A DNA stretch of 64,000 bases, taken from the IMG/VR virus record IMGVR_UViG_3300032093_000089, positions 1 through 64,000 of that record. One strand, 5' to 3'. The stretch's first letter is position 1. Each line of letters opens with the position of its first letter. The position numbers were made by a program, and so were the translations under genes. Shown here in pieces: positions 1 through 8,292 of this stretch. Source of the DNA: a virus. The notes below the pieces were generated by a model. That model was not told where the DNA came from and did not search any database. It was given only the letters and a program-made list of their open reading frames with translations.

Positions 1-269
1 CCCCCGCCGCGCAGGCGGTGTTGGATGCCGCCAACAACAGCAGCGCCTATGGCCCAGAAGATTGCCTCAACGAAGCTCGACAGATAGCCGCCGCCGCCCT
101 TCGCGCTGTTGCGGATCAGGTGGTGCCGGATGAACCCCGGGCACCACGAAGGGGCATGAGACCCGGTGGCACAGGTGCTTTGACACCTAAAGAAGGTGCA
201 GAGGATCAGCGGGCCGCCACTCGCCGCCGATTTCTCGCCATCGCCGCCGAGCTAGAGGGTGCGCGATGA
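1..269 (+). CDS. Partial small protein with IAAAALRA signature (5' end outside window)
   Basis: The frame is open to the left edge, so the gene starts outside the window. A GTG at 18 is only an internal codon, because the upstream codons (PAAQAV) still match the complete paralog at 1382-1579 (SPAAQVV). The two share the block YGPEDCLNEARQIAAAALRA and a final AIAAELE motif. I associate this family with picocyanobacteria and their phages; its function is unknown. This copy carries a 30-residue Pro/Arg/Gly-rich insert between the two conserved blocks. Its stop overlaps the next start. Confidence 0.75.
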   Translation, partial: PAAQAVLDAANNSSAYGPEDCLNEARQIAAAALRAVADQVVPDEPRAPRRGMRPGGTGALTPKEGAEDQRAATRRRFLAIAAELEGAR

Positions 270-466
270 CTGACCTCAGTCCTCGACAGCGATTGCTAGA
301 GGATCTCACCGACAGGCTCGACGCTGCCATTCAAAGCGACTTGGAGAATGGTGTTAGGTCGTTGAACGCAAAAGCTGCCGAGTCATTCAAATGCAGTTAT
401 CCGGCGCTTAATGAAGTAATCAACTGGATTCATGATCTTTACATAGAGGAAATGCCCGATGACTGA
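266..466 (+). CDS. Small hypothetical protein, 66 aa
   Basis: Its start overlaps the previous stop in an ATGA arrangement and its end overlaps the next start by 8 nt, so it is translationally coupled in an early operon. The product is a soluble, acidic, mostly helical protein (MTDLSPRQRLLEDLTDRLD at the start). I do not recognise the family. Confidence 0.65.
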   Translation: MTDLSPRQRLLEDLTDRLDAAIQSDLENGVRSLNAKAAESFKCSYPALNEVINWIHDLYIEEMPDD

Positions 467-809
467 CTTCCGAGCACTGTGCGCTGAGCTTCACGCTGCC
501 TTTAACACCTACGCAGTGGATATGAAGCACCATGACTTACTGGAACGTGCCCGCGCACTGCTGGCCGAGCCAGATGGGCCGGCTGTGTCTGACGACAGGG
601 AACCGGCCTCTGCCACTGACCAGATTACTCATCAGCTTCACCGTCGAGCCACAGTCCTTCTGATCCGTAAGGTGATTGATCAAGCCATCCGCGATACTGC
701 TTCAGTTCAGTGGCGCGTTGCTGATACTGGTGAGCAGCTTGTCCGTGCCAGCGATCTGGTGGCATGGGCGGATCACATGGAAAAACAAATGGCTCAACTT
801 AGTGACTAA
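459..809 (+). CDS. Small protein with DFRALCAEL / RARALLAEP signature
   Basis: The 116-residue product begins MTDFRALCAEL and contains ERARALLAEPDGP. This N-terminal module recurs in the gene at 849-1367 and, to my knowledge, in many picocyanobacterial and cyanophage proteins of unknown role. The remainder is helical and charged. The gene overlaps its upstream neighbour by 8 nt. Confidence 0.7.
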   Translation: MTDFRALCAELHAAFNTYAVDMKHHDLLERARALLAEPDGPAVSDDREPASATDQITHQLHRRATVLLIRKVIDQAIRDTASVQWRVADTGEQLVRASDLVAWADHMEKQMAQLSD

Positions 810-848
810 CACAAACCTCAAGCCCACATGTCAACATCACTAAACACC

Positions 849-1367
849 ATGACTGATTTCAAACAACTGTGCGCTGAGTTGGTTGCCGCTTGGGATGACC
901 TCCCTTGGCAGTACAACTGGAGAGGCGACCTCACCGGCATAGACGGCTGTCCACCTGACGACAGCGCTGTTGAACGCGCTCGCGCTGCCTTGGCTGAGCC
1001 CGAGCCGGAGGGGCCGACTGACGCAGAGCTACTGGAGTTAGCGGAAGAGTGGCCTTGCACCACAGGAGAGCGCCATGACTTGCCTGGCTGTCCCGAAGTG
1101 CCGCTCTTTTCCGTTTTTAAAGACGAGCTGATTGAGTTTGCCCGAGCCGTTCTCGTTCGCTGGGGCAACCATCCGGGATCTCCAGATAGTTCAACGCCGC
1201 AGCCGGTGCCGGAGCCCGTGGCTTGGATGTACCAAGGTGAACCGAGTTTTGATGGGACTGACTGGCAAGAGACCTGGGAGGTAACCACGGACAAGCGCCT
1301 TGCGGAATTCAAGGCAACACCGGATCAGCCGATCCCCTTGTTTTGTAACTTGCCCCAACCCTCTTAG
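849..1367 (+). CDS. Paralog of 459-809 with an extra C-terminal domain
   Basis: The product is 172 residues from the ATG at 849. I chose that start because MTDFKQLCAEL aligns with the start of the paralog; an in-frame ATG at 828 would add seven residues. The N-terminal module is followed by an acidic stretch. The C-terminal part has a pattern PVAWMYQ...W..TWEVTTDKRLAEF...QPIPLF, which looks like a small conserved domain of phage accessory proteins. Function is unknown. The stop codon TAG is the first part of a 14-bp sequence repeated after the next gene. Confidence 0.7.
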   Translation: MTDFKQLCAELVAAWDDLPWQYNWRGDLTGIDGCPPDDSAVERARAALAEPEPEGPTDAELLELAEEWPCTTGERHDLPGCPEVPLFSVFKDELIEFARAVLVRWGNHPGSPDSSTPQPVPEPVAWMYQGEPSFDGTDWQETWEVTTDKRLAEFKATPDQPIPLFCNLPQPS

Positions 1368-1590
1368 TCCGATCAACTCCTATGTCTAAACTTTCACCCG
1401 CTGCTCAGGTCGTACTGTCTGCTGCCAATGGCGCTTGCTGCTATGGCCCGGATGACGTGCTCAATGATTCTCAATGGATTGCTGCCGCCGCCCTTCGCGC
1501 TGTTACAAAAGAACTTAAATACTTTGGCATCACTGAGAAAAACATCCTGGCCATCGCCGCCGAACTTGAGGCCCAGTAGTCCGATCAACT
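1365..1590 (+). repeat. 14-bp direct repeat TAGTCCGATCAACT bracketing the small paralog gene
   Basis: TAGTCCGATCAACT occurs at 1365-1378 and at 1577-1590. In each copy the first three bases are the stop codon of a gene. The 65-aa gene therefore sits as a cassette between two identical junctions. Confidence 0.75.
1382..1579 (+). CDS. Small IAAAALRA-signature protein, complete paralog of first gene
   Basis: The 65-residue product (MSKLSPAAQVVLSAANG..., then YGPDDVLNDSQWIAAAALRA, ending AIAAELEAQ) is the compact form of the family seen truncated at the window start. Function is unknown. The 14-bp sequence at its stop (1577-1590) is identical to that at the stop of the preceding gene. Confidence 0.7.
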   Translation: MSKLSPAAQVVLSAANGACCYGPDDVLNDSQWIAAAALRAVTKELKYFGITEKNILAIAAELEAQ

Positions 1591-1611
1591 AATATTCCTG
1601 AACGGGAAGAT

Positions 1612-1633
1612 GGACCTGAGCACGTCCTAAAAC
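1612..1633 (+). promoter_or_regulatory. Upstream element, divergent copy 1
   Basis: This 22-mer (GGACCTGAGCACGTCCTAAAAC) matches the element at 8558-8579 at 16 of 22 positions without gaps. It lies 62 nt before the start of the GP88-like gene, 14 nt further than in the other copies. It is the weakest member of the set. A small inverted repeat ATAAGC-TAC-GCTTAT follows at 1639-1653. Confidence 0.4.
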
Positions 1634-1673
1634 TACTCATAAGCTACGCTTATCAATCAATTCAATTCAACCC

Positions 1674-2444
1674 ATGAAACTCCTTAAGTTTTCTACAGGC
1701 AACGGCAAGCTCAAGAATCGGTTGATCTTCTCGCTGCCAGCAGGGTATGCCTGCCCTCATGCTGGGGTATGCAAGACCTTTGCTGATCGCACCACCGGTT
1801 CCATTACAGACCTGCCTCAGTACACAGGTGTAGAAGCAACCGATGACTACCGTTGCTTTGCTGCTATGGCAGAGGTCAGGCCTAACGTACGCGAAGCCCG
1901 TTGGCACAACTGGGATCTGTTGCGTGAAACCATTCACATGAATGGGAACCAGGCCAAGCTTCTCCGTGATCTGATTGACCTATCACTGCTGATGCACCCA
2001 CCCAAGCAACTGGTTCGCATCCATGAATCAGGTGATTTTTGGACTGAGAACTACATGAAAGCTTGGATGATGGTGGCACAAGAACGACCCCACCAACAGT
2101 TCTATGCATTTACAAAATCATTAGGCATGTGGTTGTCACTGCAAGAGCACATCCCAACTAACTTCTATCTCACTGCATCCTTCGGTGGTACGCTTGACTA
2201 CCTCATTTCCAAGTATCCCAAGGTGTTCCAGCGTGTGGCTCACGTTGTCTACACAGAAGAAGATGCAGCTGCTCAAGGATTGGAGATTGATCATGATGAC
2301 AGCCACTGCCTTGGCGACAAACCGTTTGCACTTCTGGTGCATGGCAGCCAGCGAGCTGGATCAGATGCAATGAAAGCGTTAACACAACGTAAAAAAGAAG
2401 GTGGCTTTATTGGATACGGTAAATCAAATCCACATAAATCTTGA
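1674..2444 (+). CDS. GP88-like phage protein
   Basis: The 256-residue product resembles the phage gene-product-88 family. It has FSLPAGYACPHAGVCKTFAD near residues 18-37, a third Cys at about residue 61, then RIHESGDFWTENYMKAW and FYAFTKS in the middle. The spaced N-terminal cysteines and the SGDF motif suggest a metal or Fe-S site, but no activity is established for the family as far as I know. The leader before the ATG (CAATTCAATTCAACCC) has no Shine-Dalgarno. A hairpin follows the gene at 2462-2487. Confidence 0.6.
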   Translation: MKLLKFSTGNGKLKNRLIFSLPAGYACPHAGVCKTFADRTTGSITDLPQYTGVEATDDYRCFAAMAEVRPNVREARWHNWDLLRETIHMNGNQAKLLRDLIDLSLLMHPPKQLVRIHESGDFWTENYMKAWMMVAQERPHQQFYAFTKSLGMWLSLQEHIPTNFYLTASFGGTLDYLISKYPKVFQRVAHVVYTEEDAAAQGLEIDHDDSHCLGDKPFALLVHGSQRAGSDAMKALTQRKKEGGFIGYGKSNPHKS

Positions 2445-2461
2445 AGGTACTTGCATGCAAT

Positions 2462-2487
2462 GACGGATAGGATATCATCTATCCGTC
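2462..2487 (+). terminator. Hairpin between the GP88-like gene and the next gene
   Basis: GACGGATAG and CTATCCGTC form a perfect 9-bp stem around an 8-nt loop. It is followed by TTACATCTTTTAT, a weak T-rich tail. It could be a weak terminator or a 5' UTR structure of the gene at 2501. Confidence 0.45.
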
Positions 2488-2500
2488 TTACATCTTTTAT

Positions 2501-2734
2501 ATGTCTTACGTCATTGCTACCTGGAAAGACGATAGGCCATACGCCATTACAGCTTGCCCTGACCCTAAACAATTTCAACTAATTCCGTTAGATTCAGAAG
2601 TAGCTTTAAACAAGATCTTCTCTCATCCCTACCGGGCTGGTGCTCAGAATATCTTGTCTTGGATTAATAAAAATGACAAACAACTTGCCCGTGAAGAACT
2701 CTCAATTCAAGATGAAGCCCGTTTCAGAAAATGA
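2501..2734 (+). CDS. Small hypothetical protein, 77 aa
   Basis: The frame begins MSYVIATWKDDRPYAIT and ends inside the start region of the DNA polymerase gene, overlapping it by 23 nt from the 2712 start. The overlap suggests coupled translation with the polymerase. No family is recognised. Confidence 0.6.
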   Translation: MSYVIATWKDDRPYAITACPDPKQFQLIPLDSEVALNKIFSHPYRAGAQNILSWINKNDKQLAREELSIQDEARFRK

Positions 2735-4532
2735 AACATGGTTGATTTTTGATATCGAATCGGATGGGTTGTATGACAAAGTTACGAAAATTTTTTGCAT
2801 TGTCATCTATGACATTACACGAGCAAAAACTTTTACTTATGGGCCTGATTGCATTAACGCTGCTCTTGCTCATTTGGCAACCGCTGACGTACTCATTGGC
2901 CACAATGTAATCTTTTATGACCTACCGGTTCTGCAAAAACTACATTCATTTGACAGCAAATCATGCATTATCGACACGCTTATTTGCACCAGATTGATCT
3001 GGCCAAAGGAAGTATTGGAGGAGTTGGACATTGAACAATATCCGCAAGTTCCGGCAAAGAACAGGGGAACCGCTTCTCTTAAAAGCTGGGGATGGCGCTT
3101 GGCCGACCACAAGATTGAGTTCAAGGACTTCTCCCAATATTCTCAAGAGATGTTGGATTACTGTGTCCAAGACGTTAACGTCACAACAAAACTCTGGCAG
3201 TTCATTGCATCACAAAACTATCCAGCCCCAGCCCTCAAATTGGAACATGACTTTGCCTTGGCAATTAACCGACAAATTCGAGCAGGTTTTCCTTTTGATA
3301 TTGATGCATGCCTTGATCTTGTGGATGTTCTTAGAGCAAAGCAAGCAGAGCTTGAGGTCCACCTAAAAGAATTGTTTCCACCAATACGGCATGAAGAAAC
3401 CTTTGTACCTAAAGTAAACAACAAAACGCGTGGCTATGTTAAAGGTCAACCCTTTACGAAGGTTCGCTTTGAGGAATTCAATCCAGGCTCTCGTCAACAA
3501 ATTGCAGACCGACTACGACAGAAGTACGGATGGACGCCTGAAAAAACAACGGAAAAAGGAAATCCAATACTTGACGATGATATACTCGCGGCTTTGCCTT
3601 ACCCCGAAGCACAACCCTTAGCTGAATACATGCTCATCAAGAAACGTCTGGGTCAAATCGCAGACGGTAACAATGCTTGGCTCAAGCTTGTTAACAATGA
3701 AGACCTATGTATGCACGGTGATGTAACAACCAACGGTTGTATTACAGGGCGTTGCAGCCATCGAAACCCCAACATGGGTCAGGTCCCTGCTTCTTACTCT
3801 GCTTATGGAAAGGAATGTCGTAATCTTTTTCACGCTCCTTATGGTTGGGATCTTATTGGGGTCGACGCTAAAGCTCTTGAGCTACGTTGTCTAGCTGGTT
3901 ACTTGGCCATCTGGGATGATGGTCAGTACGCCGAATTGGTAACGGATGAATCCATTGACATCCATACCTATAACCAAGAACAGTTTGGTGTGGAGTCCAG
4001 GGACATCAGCAAGCGTTTGCTTTATGGCATGCTCTATGGATGCGGTGCAGCCAAGGCTGGAACAATCATTGATCCGAATGAAAAAGATCCAGAGGTTCTA
4101 CGTCATAAAGGAAGTACTGCAATTAATTCATTCATGAATGGCGTGCCAGCTTTACGTGCACTAAAGAACAATCTGTCACTAACAATCCAATCCCGTGGTT
4201 ATCTGCGTGGATTAGATCAACGGGCATTGTTCTGTCGATCTGAATTCAAAGGATTGAACGTCCTCCTTCAAGCAGCAGGCGCTCTCATCATGAAACAGGT
4301 GGTGATTAACTTACATAACAATCTTGATGACATGGATTTAGTCCATGGCAAAGATTGGATTCAGCACGCCATGATTCACGATGAGGTCCAGCTGTCTTGC
4401 CCACCTGACCTAACAGAAACCGTAAGGGAGCAAGCCATCCGCGCATTCCCACAAGCCCAGGACTTCTTTGGATTCCGCTGTAAAATTGAGGGCGACTCAA
4501 GAGTGGGCGCCACCTGGGCGCAGACACACTAA
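2712..4532 (+). CDS. DNA polymerase, family A (T7 gp5-like) with 3'-5' exonuclease
   Basis: This is the replicative polymerase. The product is 606 residues from the ATG at 2712; an in-frame ATG at 2673 would add 13 residues. The N-terminal proofreading domain shows FDIESDG (about residues 13-19), IGHNVIFYDLP and SLKSWGWRL. The polymerase domain shows GRCSHRNPNMGQVP (about 346-359), motif A GVDAKALELRCL (about 383-394, catalytic Asp385), an O-helix-like RDISKRLLYGMLYG (about 430-443) and motif C HDEVQ (about 556-560). The order and spacing match T7 DNA polymerase. An SSB-like gene follows immediately, as expected for a replication module. Confidence 0.95.
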   Translation: MKPVSENETWLIFDIESDGLYDKVTKIFCIVIYDITRAKTFTYGPDCINAALAHLATADVLIGHNVIFYDLPVLQKLHSFDSKSCIIDTLICTRLIWPKEVLEELDIEQYPQVPAKNRGTASLKSWGWRLADHKIEFKDFSQYSQEMLDYCVQDVNVTTKLWQFIASQNYPAPALKLEHDFALAINRQIRAGFPFDIDACLDLVDVLRAKQAELEVHLKELFPPIRHEETFVPKVNNKTRGYVKGQPFTKVRFEEFNPGSRQQIADRLRQKYGWTPEKTTEKGNPILDDDILAALPYPEAQPLAEYMLIKKRLGQIADGNNAWLKLVNNEDLCMHGDVTTNGCITGRCSHRNPNMGQVPASYSAYGKECRNLFHAPYGWDLIGVDAKALELRCLAGYLAIWDDGQYAELVTDESIDIHTYNQEQFGVESRDISKRLLYGMLYGCGAAKAGTIIDPNEKDPEVLRHKGSTAINSFMNGVPALRALKNNLSLTIQSRGYLRGLDQRALFCRSEFKGLNVLLQAAGALIMKQVVINLHNNLDDMDLVHGKDWIQHAMIHDEVQLSCPPDLTETVREQAIRAFPQAQDFFGFRCKIEGDSRVGATWAQTH

Positions 4533-4537
4533 TCTTT

Positions 4538-4559
4538 CGTCCCAGGTATGACGTTAAAG
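4538..4559 (+). promoter_or_regulatory. Upstream element, copy 2 (before SSB-like gene)
   Basis: CGTCCCAGGTATGACGTTAAAG shares CGTCC and GACGTTAAA with the copies at 5674 and 8558. Its CGTCC lies 49 nt, and its GACGT 37 nt, before the ATG at 4587. The ATG inside the element (4548) is in frame with the gene, but the conserved spacing argues that the element is regulatory and that the gene begins at 4587. Confidence 0.55.
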
Positions 4560-4586
4560 TGCCTTAAACCAAACCTCCCGAACTCC

Positions 4587-5387
4587 ATGAACTTTGCATG
4601 CATGTACGCGTATCTGTCTGAAGATCCGCGTGAAGTATTTACCTCTGCAAATTCAACTGCCATGCGGTGTAGCGTTATGCTGCCACCTGTGGGCAACAAA
4701 GCTCCAACTCAACTCGACCTTAACATCTATGGCAAAAACGCTGATCGTTTCTCCAAACTTGGCAAAGGAACCTACGTCTACATTCACGGCGCCAAGCTAC
4801 GCTTTGACCTTGAGAGCAGAACACACTCGCTCCATGGCGGCACTGTTGTACAAGTCAATGATCAGTTCCCGATGCTTAACACTATCATCCTCAGCGGGCG
4901 TTGCGTTAAAGACATTGCTACAGACGATGCCCGGACATTTAAAACTACGGAAAGTGGGTTAATGATTTGTAATCAAACCCTATCTGTAAACACAGGTAGA
5001 AACCAAGCAGATCTGTTTAACTTCTATGCAATTAATACAGCAGAAGATAAACTTAACAATGCTGAACTCTTGGTAAATTTCACCAAGAAAGGTGTGGGCC
5101 TTACGATCCAGGGCAGGCTTGTTACTGATGCCTGGAAAGATAACAATGGTGAAAAAAAATCACAAGCTAAAATTCAACTGGTGTCTATGACTTTGGCACC
5201 TAAAGGTACGTCTGCTTCTACACAGGAGATTAAACCTTCTACCACATTGTCATCTGATACTGCTGCTCCATTGTGGGGTGGACGTGAAACATCAGAAGGA
5301 AATGATCCTTGGTCTGTAAATACTGTCTTGCCTGATTTGCCTGGTCAGTACGGCGCCGCACCCGAACTGGAAGAGGCTCCTTTCTAA
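4587..5387 (+). CDS. Putative ssDNA-binding protein with two OB-like domains
   Basis: The product is 266 residues from 4587 (279 from the in-frame ATG at 4548). Two SSB-like segments are visible: an N-terminal one (LDLNIYGKNADRF...GTYVYIHGAKL) and a second one (LLVNFTKKGVGLTIQGRL, then AKIQLVSMTLAP), each with the strand pattern of an OB fold. A Ser/Thr-rich linker leads to an acidic tip ending LEEAPF, which resembles the partner-binding tip of bacterial SSB (DDIPF). It sits directly after the DNA polymerase, consistent with a replication role. The SSB call is inferred from pattern, not from high identity. Confidence 0.65.
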   Translation: MNFACMYAYLSEDPREVFTSANSTAMRCSVMLPPVGNKAPTQLDLNIYGKNADRFSKLGKGTYVYIHGAKLRFDLESRTHSLHGGTVVQVNDQFPMLNTIILSGRCVKDIATDDARTFKTTESGLMICNQTLSVNTGRNQADLFNFYAINTAEDKLNNAELLVNFTKKGVGLTIQGRLVTDAWKDNNGEKKSQAKIQLVSMTLAPKGTSASTQEIKPSTTLSSDTAAPLWGGRETSEGNDPWSVNTVLPDLPGQYGAAPELEEAPF

Positions 5388-5686
5388 TGGAAAAAACAAC
5401 TGGTTTTGAATTAGTTCTTCTTGTTGGAGAAGAATTTCCTCATGATACTTATTATCTATTACATCAAGACGGCAATAGCCAAAACCTTTTAACATTCACA
5501 GAGGTATTTGCTGACAACATCATTCGTCATATGGTGGATTTCTTGCGGGGTTGTGGTCACTACGATGATGTGATTTATGGCTGCATGCAAGATATCTCTA
5601 AGGAGTATTTTGATTGTCAAGAAAAAAAACAAAAGCTTTTGACTCCTGATCCAGAGGAACTAGACTCTGGAACCGTCCTGGGATGA
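5387..5686 (+). CDS. Hypothetical protein, 99 aa
   Basis: The start codon shares one base with the previous stop (TAATG) and the end overlaps an upstream element. The protein is acidic and soluble, with three internal cysteines. I do not recognise the family. Its place between the SSB-like gene and the 366-aa gene suggests a replication or early function. Confidence 0.6.
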   Translation: MEKTTGFELVLLVGEEFPHDTYYLLHQDGNSQNLLTFTEVFADNIIRHMVDFLRGCGHYDDVIYGCMQDISKEYFDCQEKKQKLLTPDPEELDSGTVLG

Positions 5687-5695
5687 CGTTAAAAG
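5674..5695 (+). promoter_or_regulatory. Upstream element, copy 3
   Basis: CGTCCTGGGATGACGTTAAAAG lies 48 nt (from CGTCC) and 37 nt (from GACGT) before the ATG at 5722. These are the same distances as in copies 2 and 4. It overlaps the end of the preceding gene. Confidence 0.55.
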
Positions 5696-5721
5696 CACCA
5701 CTGTCTAACTCAGACCTAACC

Positions 5722-6822
5722 ATGACACAGGCTCCGACTGACATCATGACTGATCAGTGGCTGGATGAACTTGAATCCAAAACCACTTCTGCACCTTCTC
5801 TGAACACCTCTAACAAAATGACTGTGAAAAAAACTTCTGCTTTGGCAACCCGTGGACTGGAATCTTTCAAACTGTTTCAGTCCAAAGAATTTGTTTCTGG
5901 CTACCAGAATCTGGTAACCATCCAGCCTCTCAACAAATCCAAGACTCGTGGCTGGTTTGTTCGTAAATCCGATCTGGATACCTGCGGCTGGACTGCAACC
6001 GAAGATCAGTTCCCCAAAGGTTCTGTCATCTGGAATTACAAACAGACCTTTGGCATGGCACCTAATACTTCCATTGAAGAGGGCCTGAACTTTACTGAGC
6101 CTCGCCTGCAAATCCTGTTGCGTTCTCCTCTGATGGTAGAAGAAACCAGCGGAATGCGCCAAACAATCGGTACCTTTGACAACCCTGAAGTCAAGGCGTT
6201 GTTTGATGACGACAAAGTTGCATCAGATCTAGCCAACAGTAAAGGTGAAATGTACAAGCGCCGTTACAGCGTGCGTACCAAATACCTGGTGTACATTCTG
6301 ACGGAAGACAACAAGCGTGCCCACAAGATTCCTATGGTGCTAACCCTTAAGGGTTTGAATGGCACTGATGTATCTGAAAAGGTGCGCATGTATGAAAAGG
6401 AAATGTCCAAGTGTTTGAGCAAAGCATTGGACGCTGAAGTTCCCCTTAACTTCAATGAAAAGTTCTACGCTACTACCGTATTTGCTCCGGTACTTGCCAA
6501 CGAAATGCGTGGAGCCAACAACGTTGAGATCTGCGCAATTGAATCCTTTGACATCCCTGATTACAGCACTCAAGAAGACGCCATCGAATCATTGAATCGC
6601 ATGTCGATTCCTGATGAGGATCGTGAATCTACTTGGAAGTTCCAGGAACTGTTTAACGATTACATCAACCAACATGCAAAACAAGATGCTGAAAAGCTAA
6701 ACGGTGCTTATGGAATCAAAGATGGAGTAGAGATTCTTCCTGTATCTCGTACCTTTGATCCTGTTGACGTAAAAGCATTGCCTGCTCGTAATTCCATGAC
6801 TGGAGAAGACGATTCACTTTGA
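5722..6822 (+). CDS. Conserved hypothetical early protein (366 aa)
   Basis: A start at 5722 is preferred to the in-frame ATG at 5683 because that ATG lies inside the repeated upstream element. The protein has a Thr/Ser-rich N-terminus and then a folded domain with TRGWFVRKSDLDTCGW and EEGLNFTEPRLQILLRSPLMVE. The latter reminded me of cyanobacterial DUF5895-type proteins, but this is a weak resemblance. Function is unknown. It closes the polymerase/SSB block and converges with a small minus-strand gene. Confidence 0.7.
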   Translation: MTQAPTDIMTDQWLDELESKTTSAPSLNTSNKMTVKKTSALATRGLESFKLFQSKEFVSGYQNLVTIQPLNKSKTRGWFVRKSDLDTCGWTATEDQFPKGSVIWNYKQTFGMAPNTSIEEGLNFTEPRLQILLRSPLMVEETSGMRQTIGTFDNPEVKALFDDDKVASDLANSKGEMYKRRYSVRTKYLVYILTEDNKRAHKIPMVLTLKGLNGTDVSEKVRMYEKEMSKCLSKALDAEVPLNFNEKFYATTVFAPVLANEMRGANNVEICAIESFDIPDYSTQEDAIESLNRMSIPDEDRESTWKFQELFNDYINQHAKQDAEKLNGAYGIKDGVEILPVSRTFDPVDVKALPARNSMTGEDDSL

Positions 6823-7089
6823 TGAGAGATCCGGGTTAGTCAGGTCTTCTTGTTCAACTGCAACATTGTTAAAGATGAACATGTCTTGAACTAACCCACG
6901 AATTACACCTTGACGTTGAGTGGCGATCCTCGCTAAGAGGGTCGCCATTTCTTTCAAGGTACTTACCGAATTACATTCATCAATGGATCGTTTTATTTTT
7001 TCTTCCCAAAACTTATCCTCCATTGAAGGTTCAATTTGGAACTCACTAAGTGGAACGTACTTAATTTCCATTGGTACACCACTGAACAA
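6814..7089 (-). CDS. Hypothetical protein, 91 aa, lone antisense gene
   Basis: This minus-strand gene lies between two plus-strand genes and overlaps the end of the upstream one by 9 nt. The product (start MFSGVPMEIKYVPLSEF; an alternative start at 7071 gives MEIKYVPLSEF) has balanced composition, with helical segments EEKIKRSIDEC and LKEMATLLARIATQRQGV. That looks like a real globular protein rather than a shadow frame. No family is recognised. Confidence 0.55.
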   Translation of the reverse strand: MFSGVPMEIKYVPLSEFQIEPSMEDKFWEEKIKRSIDECNSVSTLKEMATLLARIATQRQGVIRGLVQDMFIFNNVAVEQEDLTNPDLSSK

Positions 7090-7113
7090 TTTATTTTAAT
7101 CCTAGCTAAACAA

Positions 7114-7320
7114 ATGAAACCTAAAGAAAAAGCTGCAATTGTTACAGCCGGTACTTTTGGTTTAATCGGTGCCGGTATTGTTGCAGTTGTGGGCAGCCCT
7201 GTTGCTTGGGGTGCACTTGCCTATGCAACTTATCGGATTGCTAAAAGTGCTTATGCCAAAGCCCCATCATCGGGTAAACTTAAAGGGCAAGGGGACCAGG
7301 ACACAGACCTCTTCATTTAA
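7114..7320 (+). CDS. Small membrane protein, 68 aa
   Basis: From the ATG at 7114 the product begins MKPKEKAAIVTAGTFGLIGA and has a Gly/Ala-rich hydrophobic region of about 35 residues (possible transmembrane hairpin), followed by a basic then acidic tail. A longer frame from 7036 would run over the antisense gene and is less likely. Function is unknown. Confidence 0.6.
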   Translation: MKPKEKAAIVTAGTFGLIGAGIVAVVGSPVAWGALAYATYRIAKSAYAKAPSSGKLKGQGDQDTDLFI

Positions 7321-7344
7321 TTCAAACTTAACTCAATTCAACTC

Positions 7345-8292
7345 ATGTCAAACCAAACGGTCCAAGACCTCAGCCAGGCACAGGCGTGCATCTACACGCG
7401 GACGAACCTCCGTCGTGCCTTTCAGGATTTTGACGACACTGACATCTCTGGCATTTATTTGCGAGATGATCTTTGCCTTGTGGCTCGGCGCGATGGTAGT
7501 GAGCAAACTTACAACCGGCAAATAATTGTATCTGCGTTTCAGCAGTACACCCATCGTCTTAAAGACTTCTTTTCTTACCTAGGTCCTAATTACAGGGGTC
7601 CAAGCATTTGGCATAACGGTGCCTACATTATGTTCAAAGGTTGGCACCATTCCCATGCCCTTGGACACACAACAGGTAGCGCACAACTGCAAACACATTG
7701 GGCAGACAAATTTATACATTTGTCAGACCGTGCCAAACTCATTGCTCTTTTACAATCAGATCAAACAGATCTTGGACATCTGGTAGCGCCGGACGGGCTT
7801 CGGTTGCCGAATCGGGGGGTTGACTTGGAGTCTGACCTGGAGGAAGAAACCTCAAGCGTATCGGCAATCAATGTTGAACCTTATTGTTCATGTGGGTCCT
7901 TTCAGCGTCAGCTTCTTAATGTTTCAGGATTTCAGCAGGAGATCCAAGGATTCAAACCCTGGTGTATCCATTTGACTTGGTTCCACAAGTACCGGGAGCT
8001 ACTGTGCAAGCGGACTGAAGCTCGCAACGCAAGCCCTGGTGGTACGCCTGATAAGTGTGTGGCATGGTGGTATGCGCCGCCTTCTGATGCCACTAGTGAT
8101 GGGCGTTTTGTTTTGCTACACACTAAGTCTGGTGCACAGGCACCGTTGACCCATTGGCGTACCTACAAACCAAAACAAACCTTTAACCAACAAGATGCAT
8201 GGGATTTATTTTTTAGTATGTTAGAGGCGGGTTATGTACCATTCCCTGGTATAGCGCTACCTCAACTGCAGGCTGCGGTTAAAAAATCATGA
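7345..8292 (+). CDS. SWIM zinc-finger-containing protein
   Basis: The 315-residue product contains a SWIM-type CxC...CxH metal motif: C181-S-C183 and, after 23 residues, C207-I-H209. SWIM domains bind DNA or proteins in several unrelated families. The rest, including His-rich FKGWHHSHALGH (about 98-108), is not recognised. The leader (ACTCAATTCAACTC) lacks a Shine-Dalgarno, as in several genes here. It is followed by a coupled 26-codon frame. Confidence 0.65.
   Translation: MSNQTVQDLSQAQACIYTRTNLRRAFQDFDDTDISGIYLRDDLCLVARRDGSEQTYNRQIIVSAFQQYTHRLKDFFSYLGPNYRGPSIWHNGAYIMFKGWHHSHALGHTTGSAQLQTHWADKFIHLSDRAKLIALLQSDQTDLGHLVAPDGLRLPNRGVDLESDLEEETSSVSAINVEPYCSCGSFQRQLLNVSGFQQEIQGFKPWCIHLTWFHKYRELLCKRTEARNASPGGTPDKCVAWWYAPPSDATSDGRFVLLHTKSGAQAPLTHWRTYKPKQTFNQQDAWDLFFSMLEAGYVPFPGIALPQLQAAVKKS

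Noticed and set aside
818-1312. Long minus-strand frame (164 codons) opposite the 849-1367 gene
   Set aside because: It is a shadow of a GC-rich coding frame. The product is Ser/Arg-rich without domains, while the plus frame has a clear paralog.
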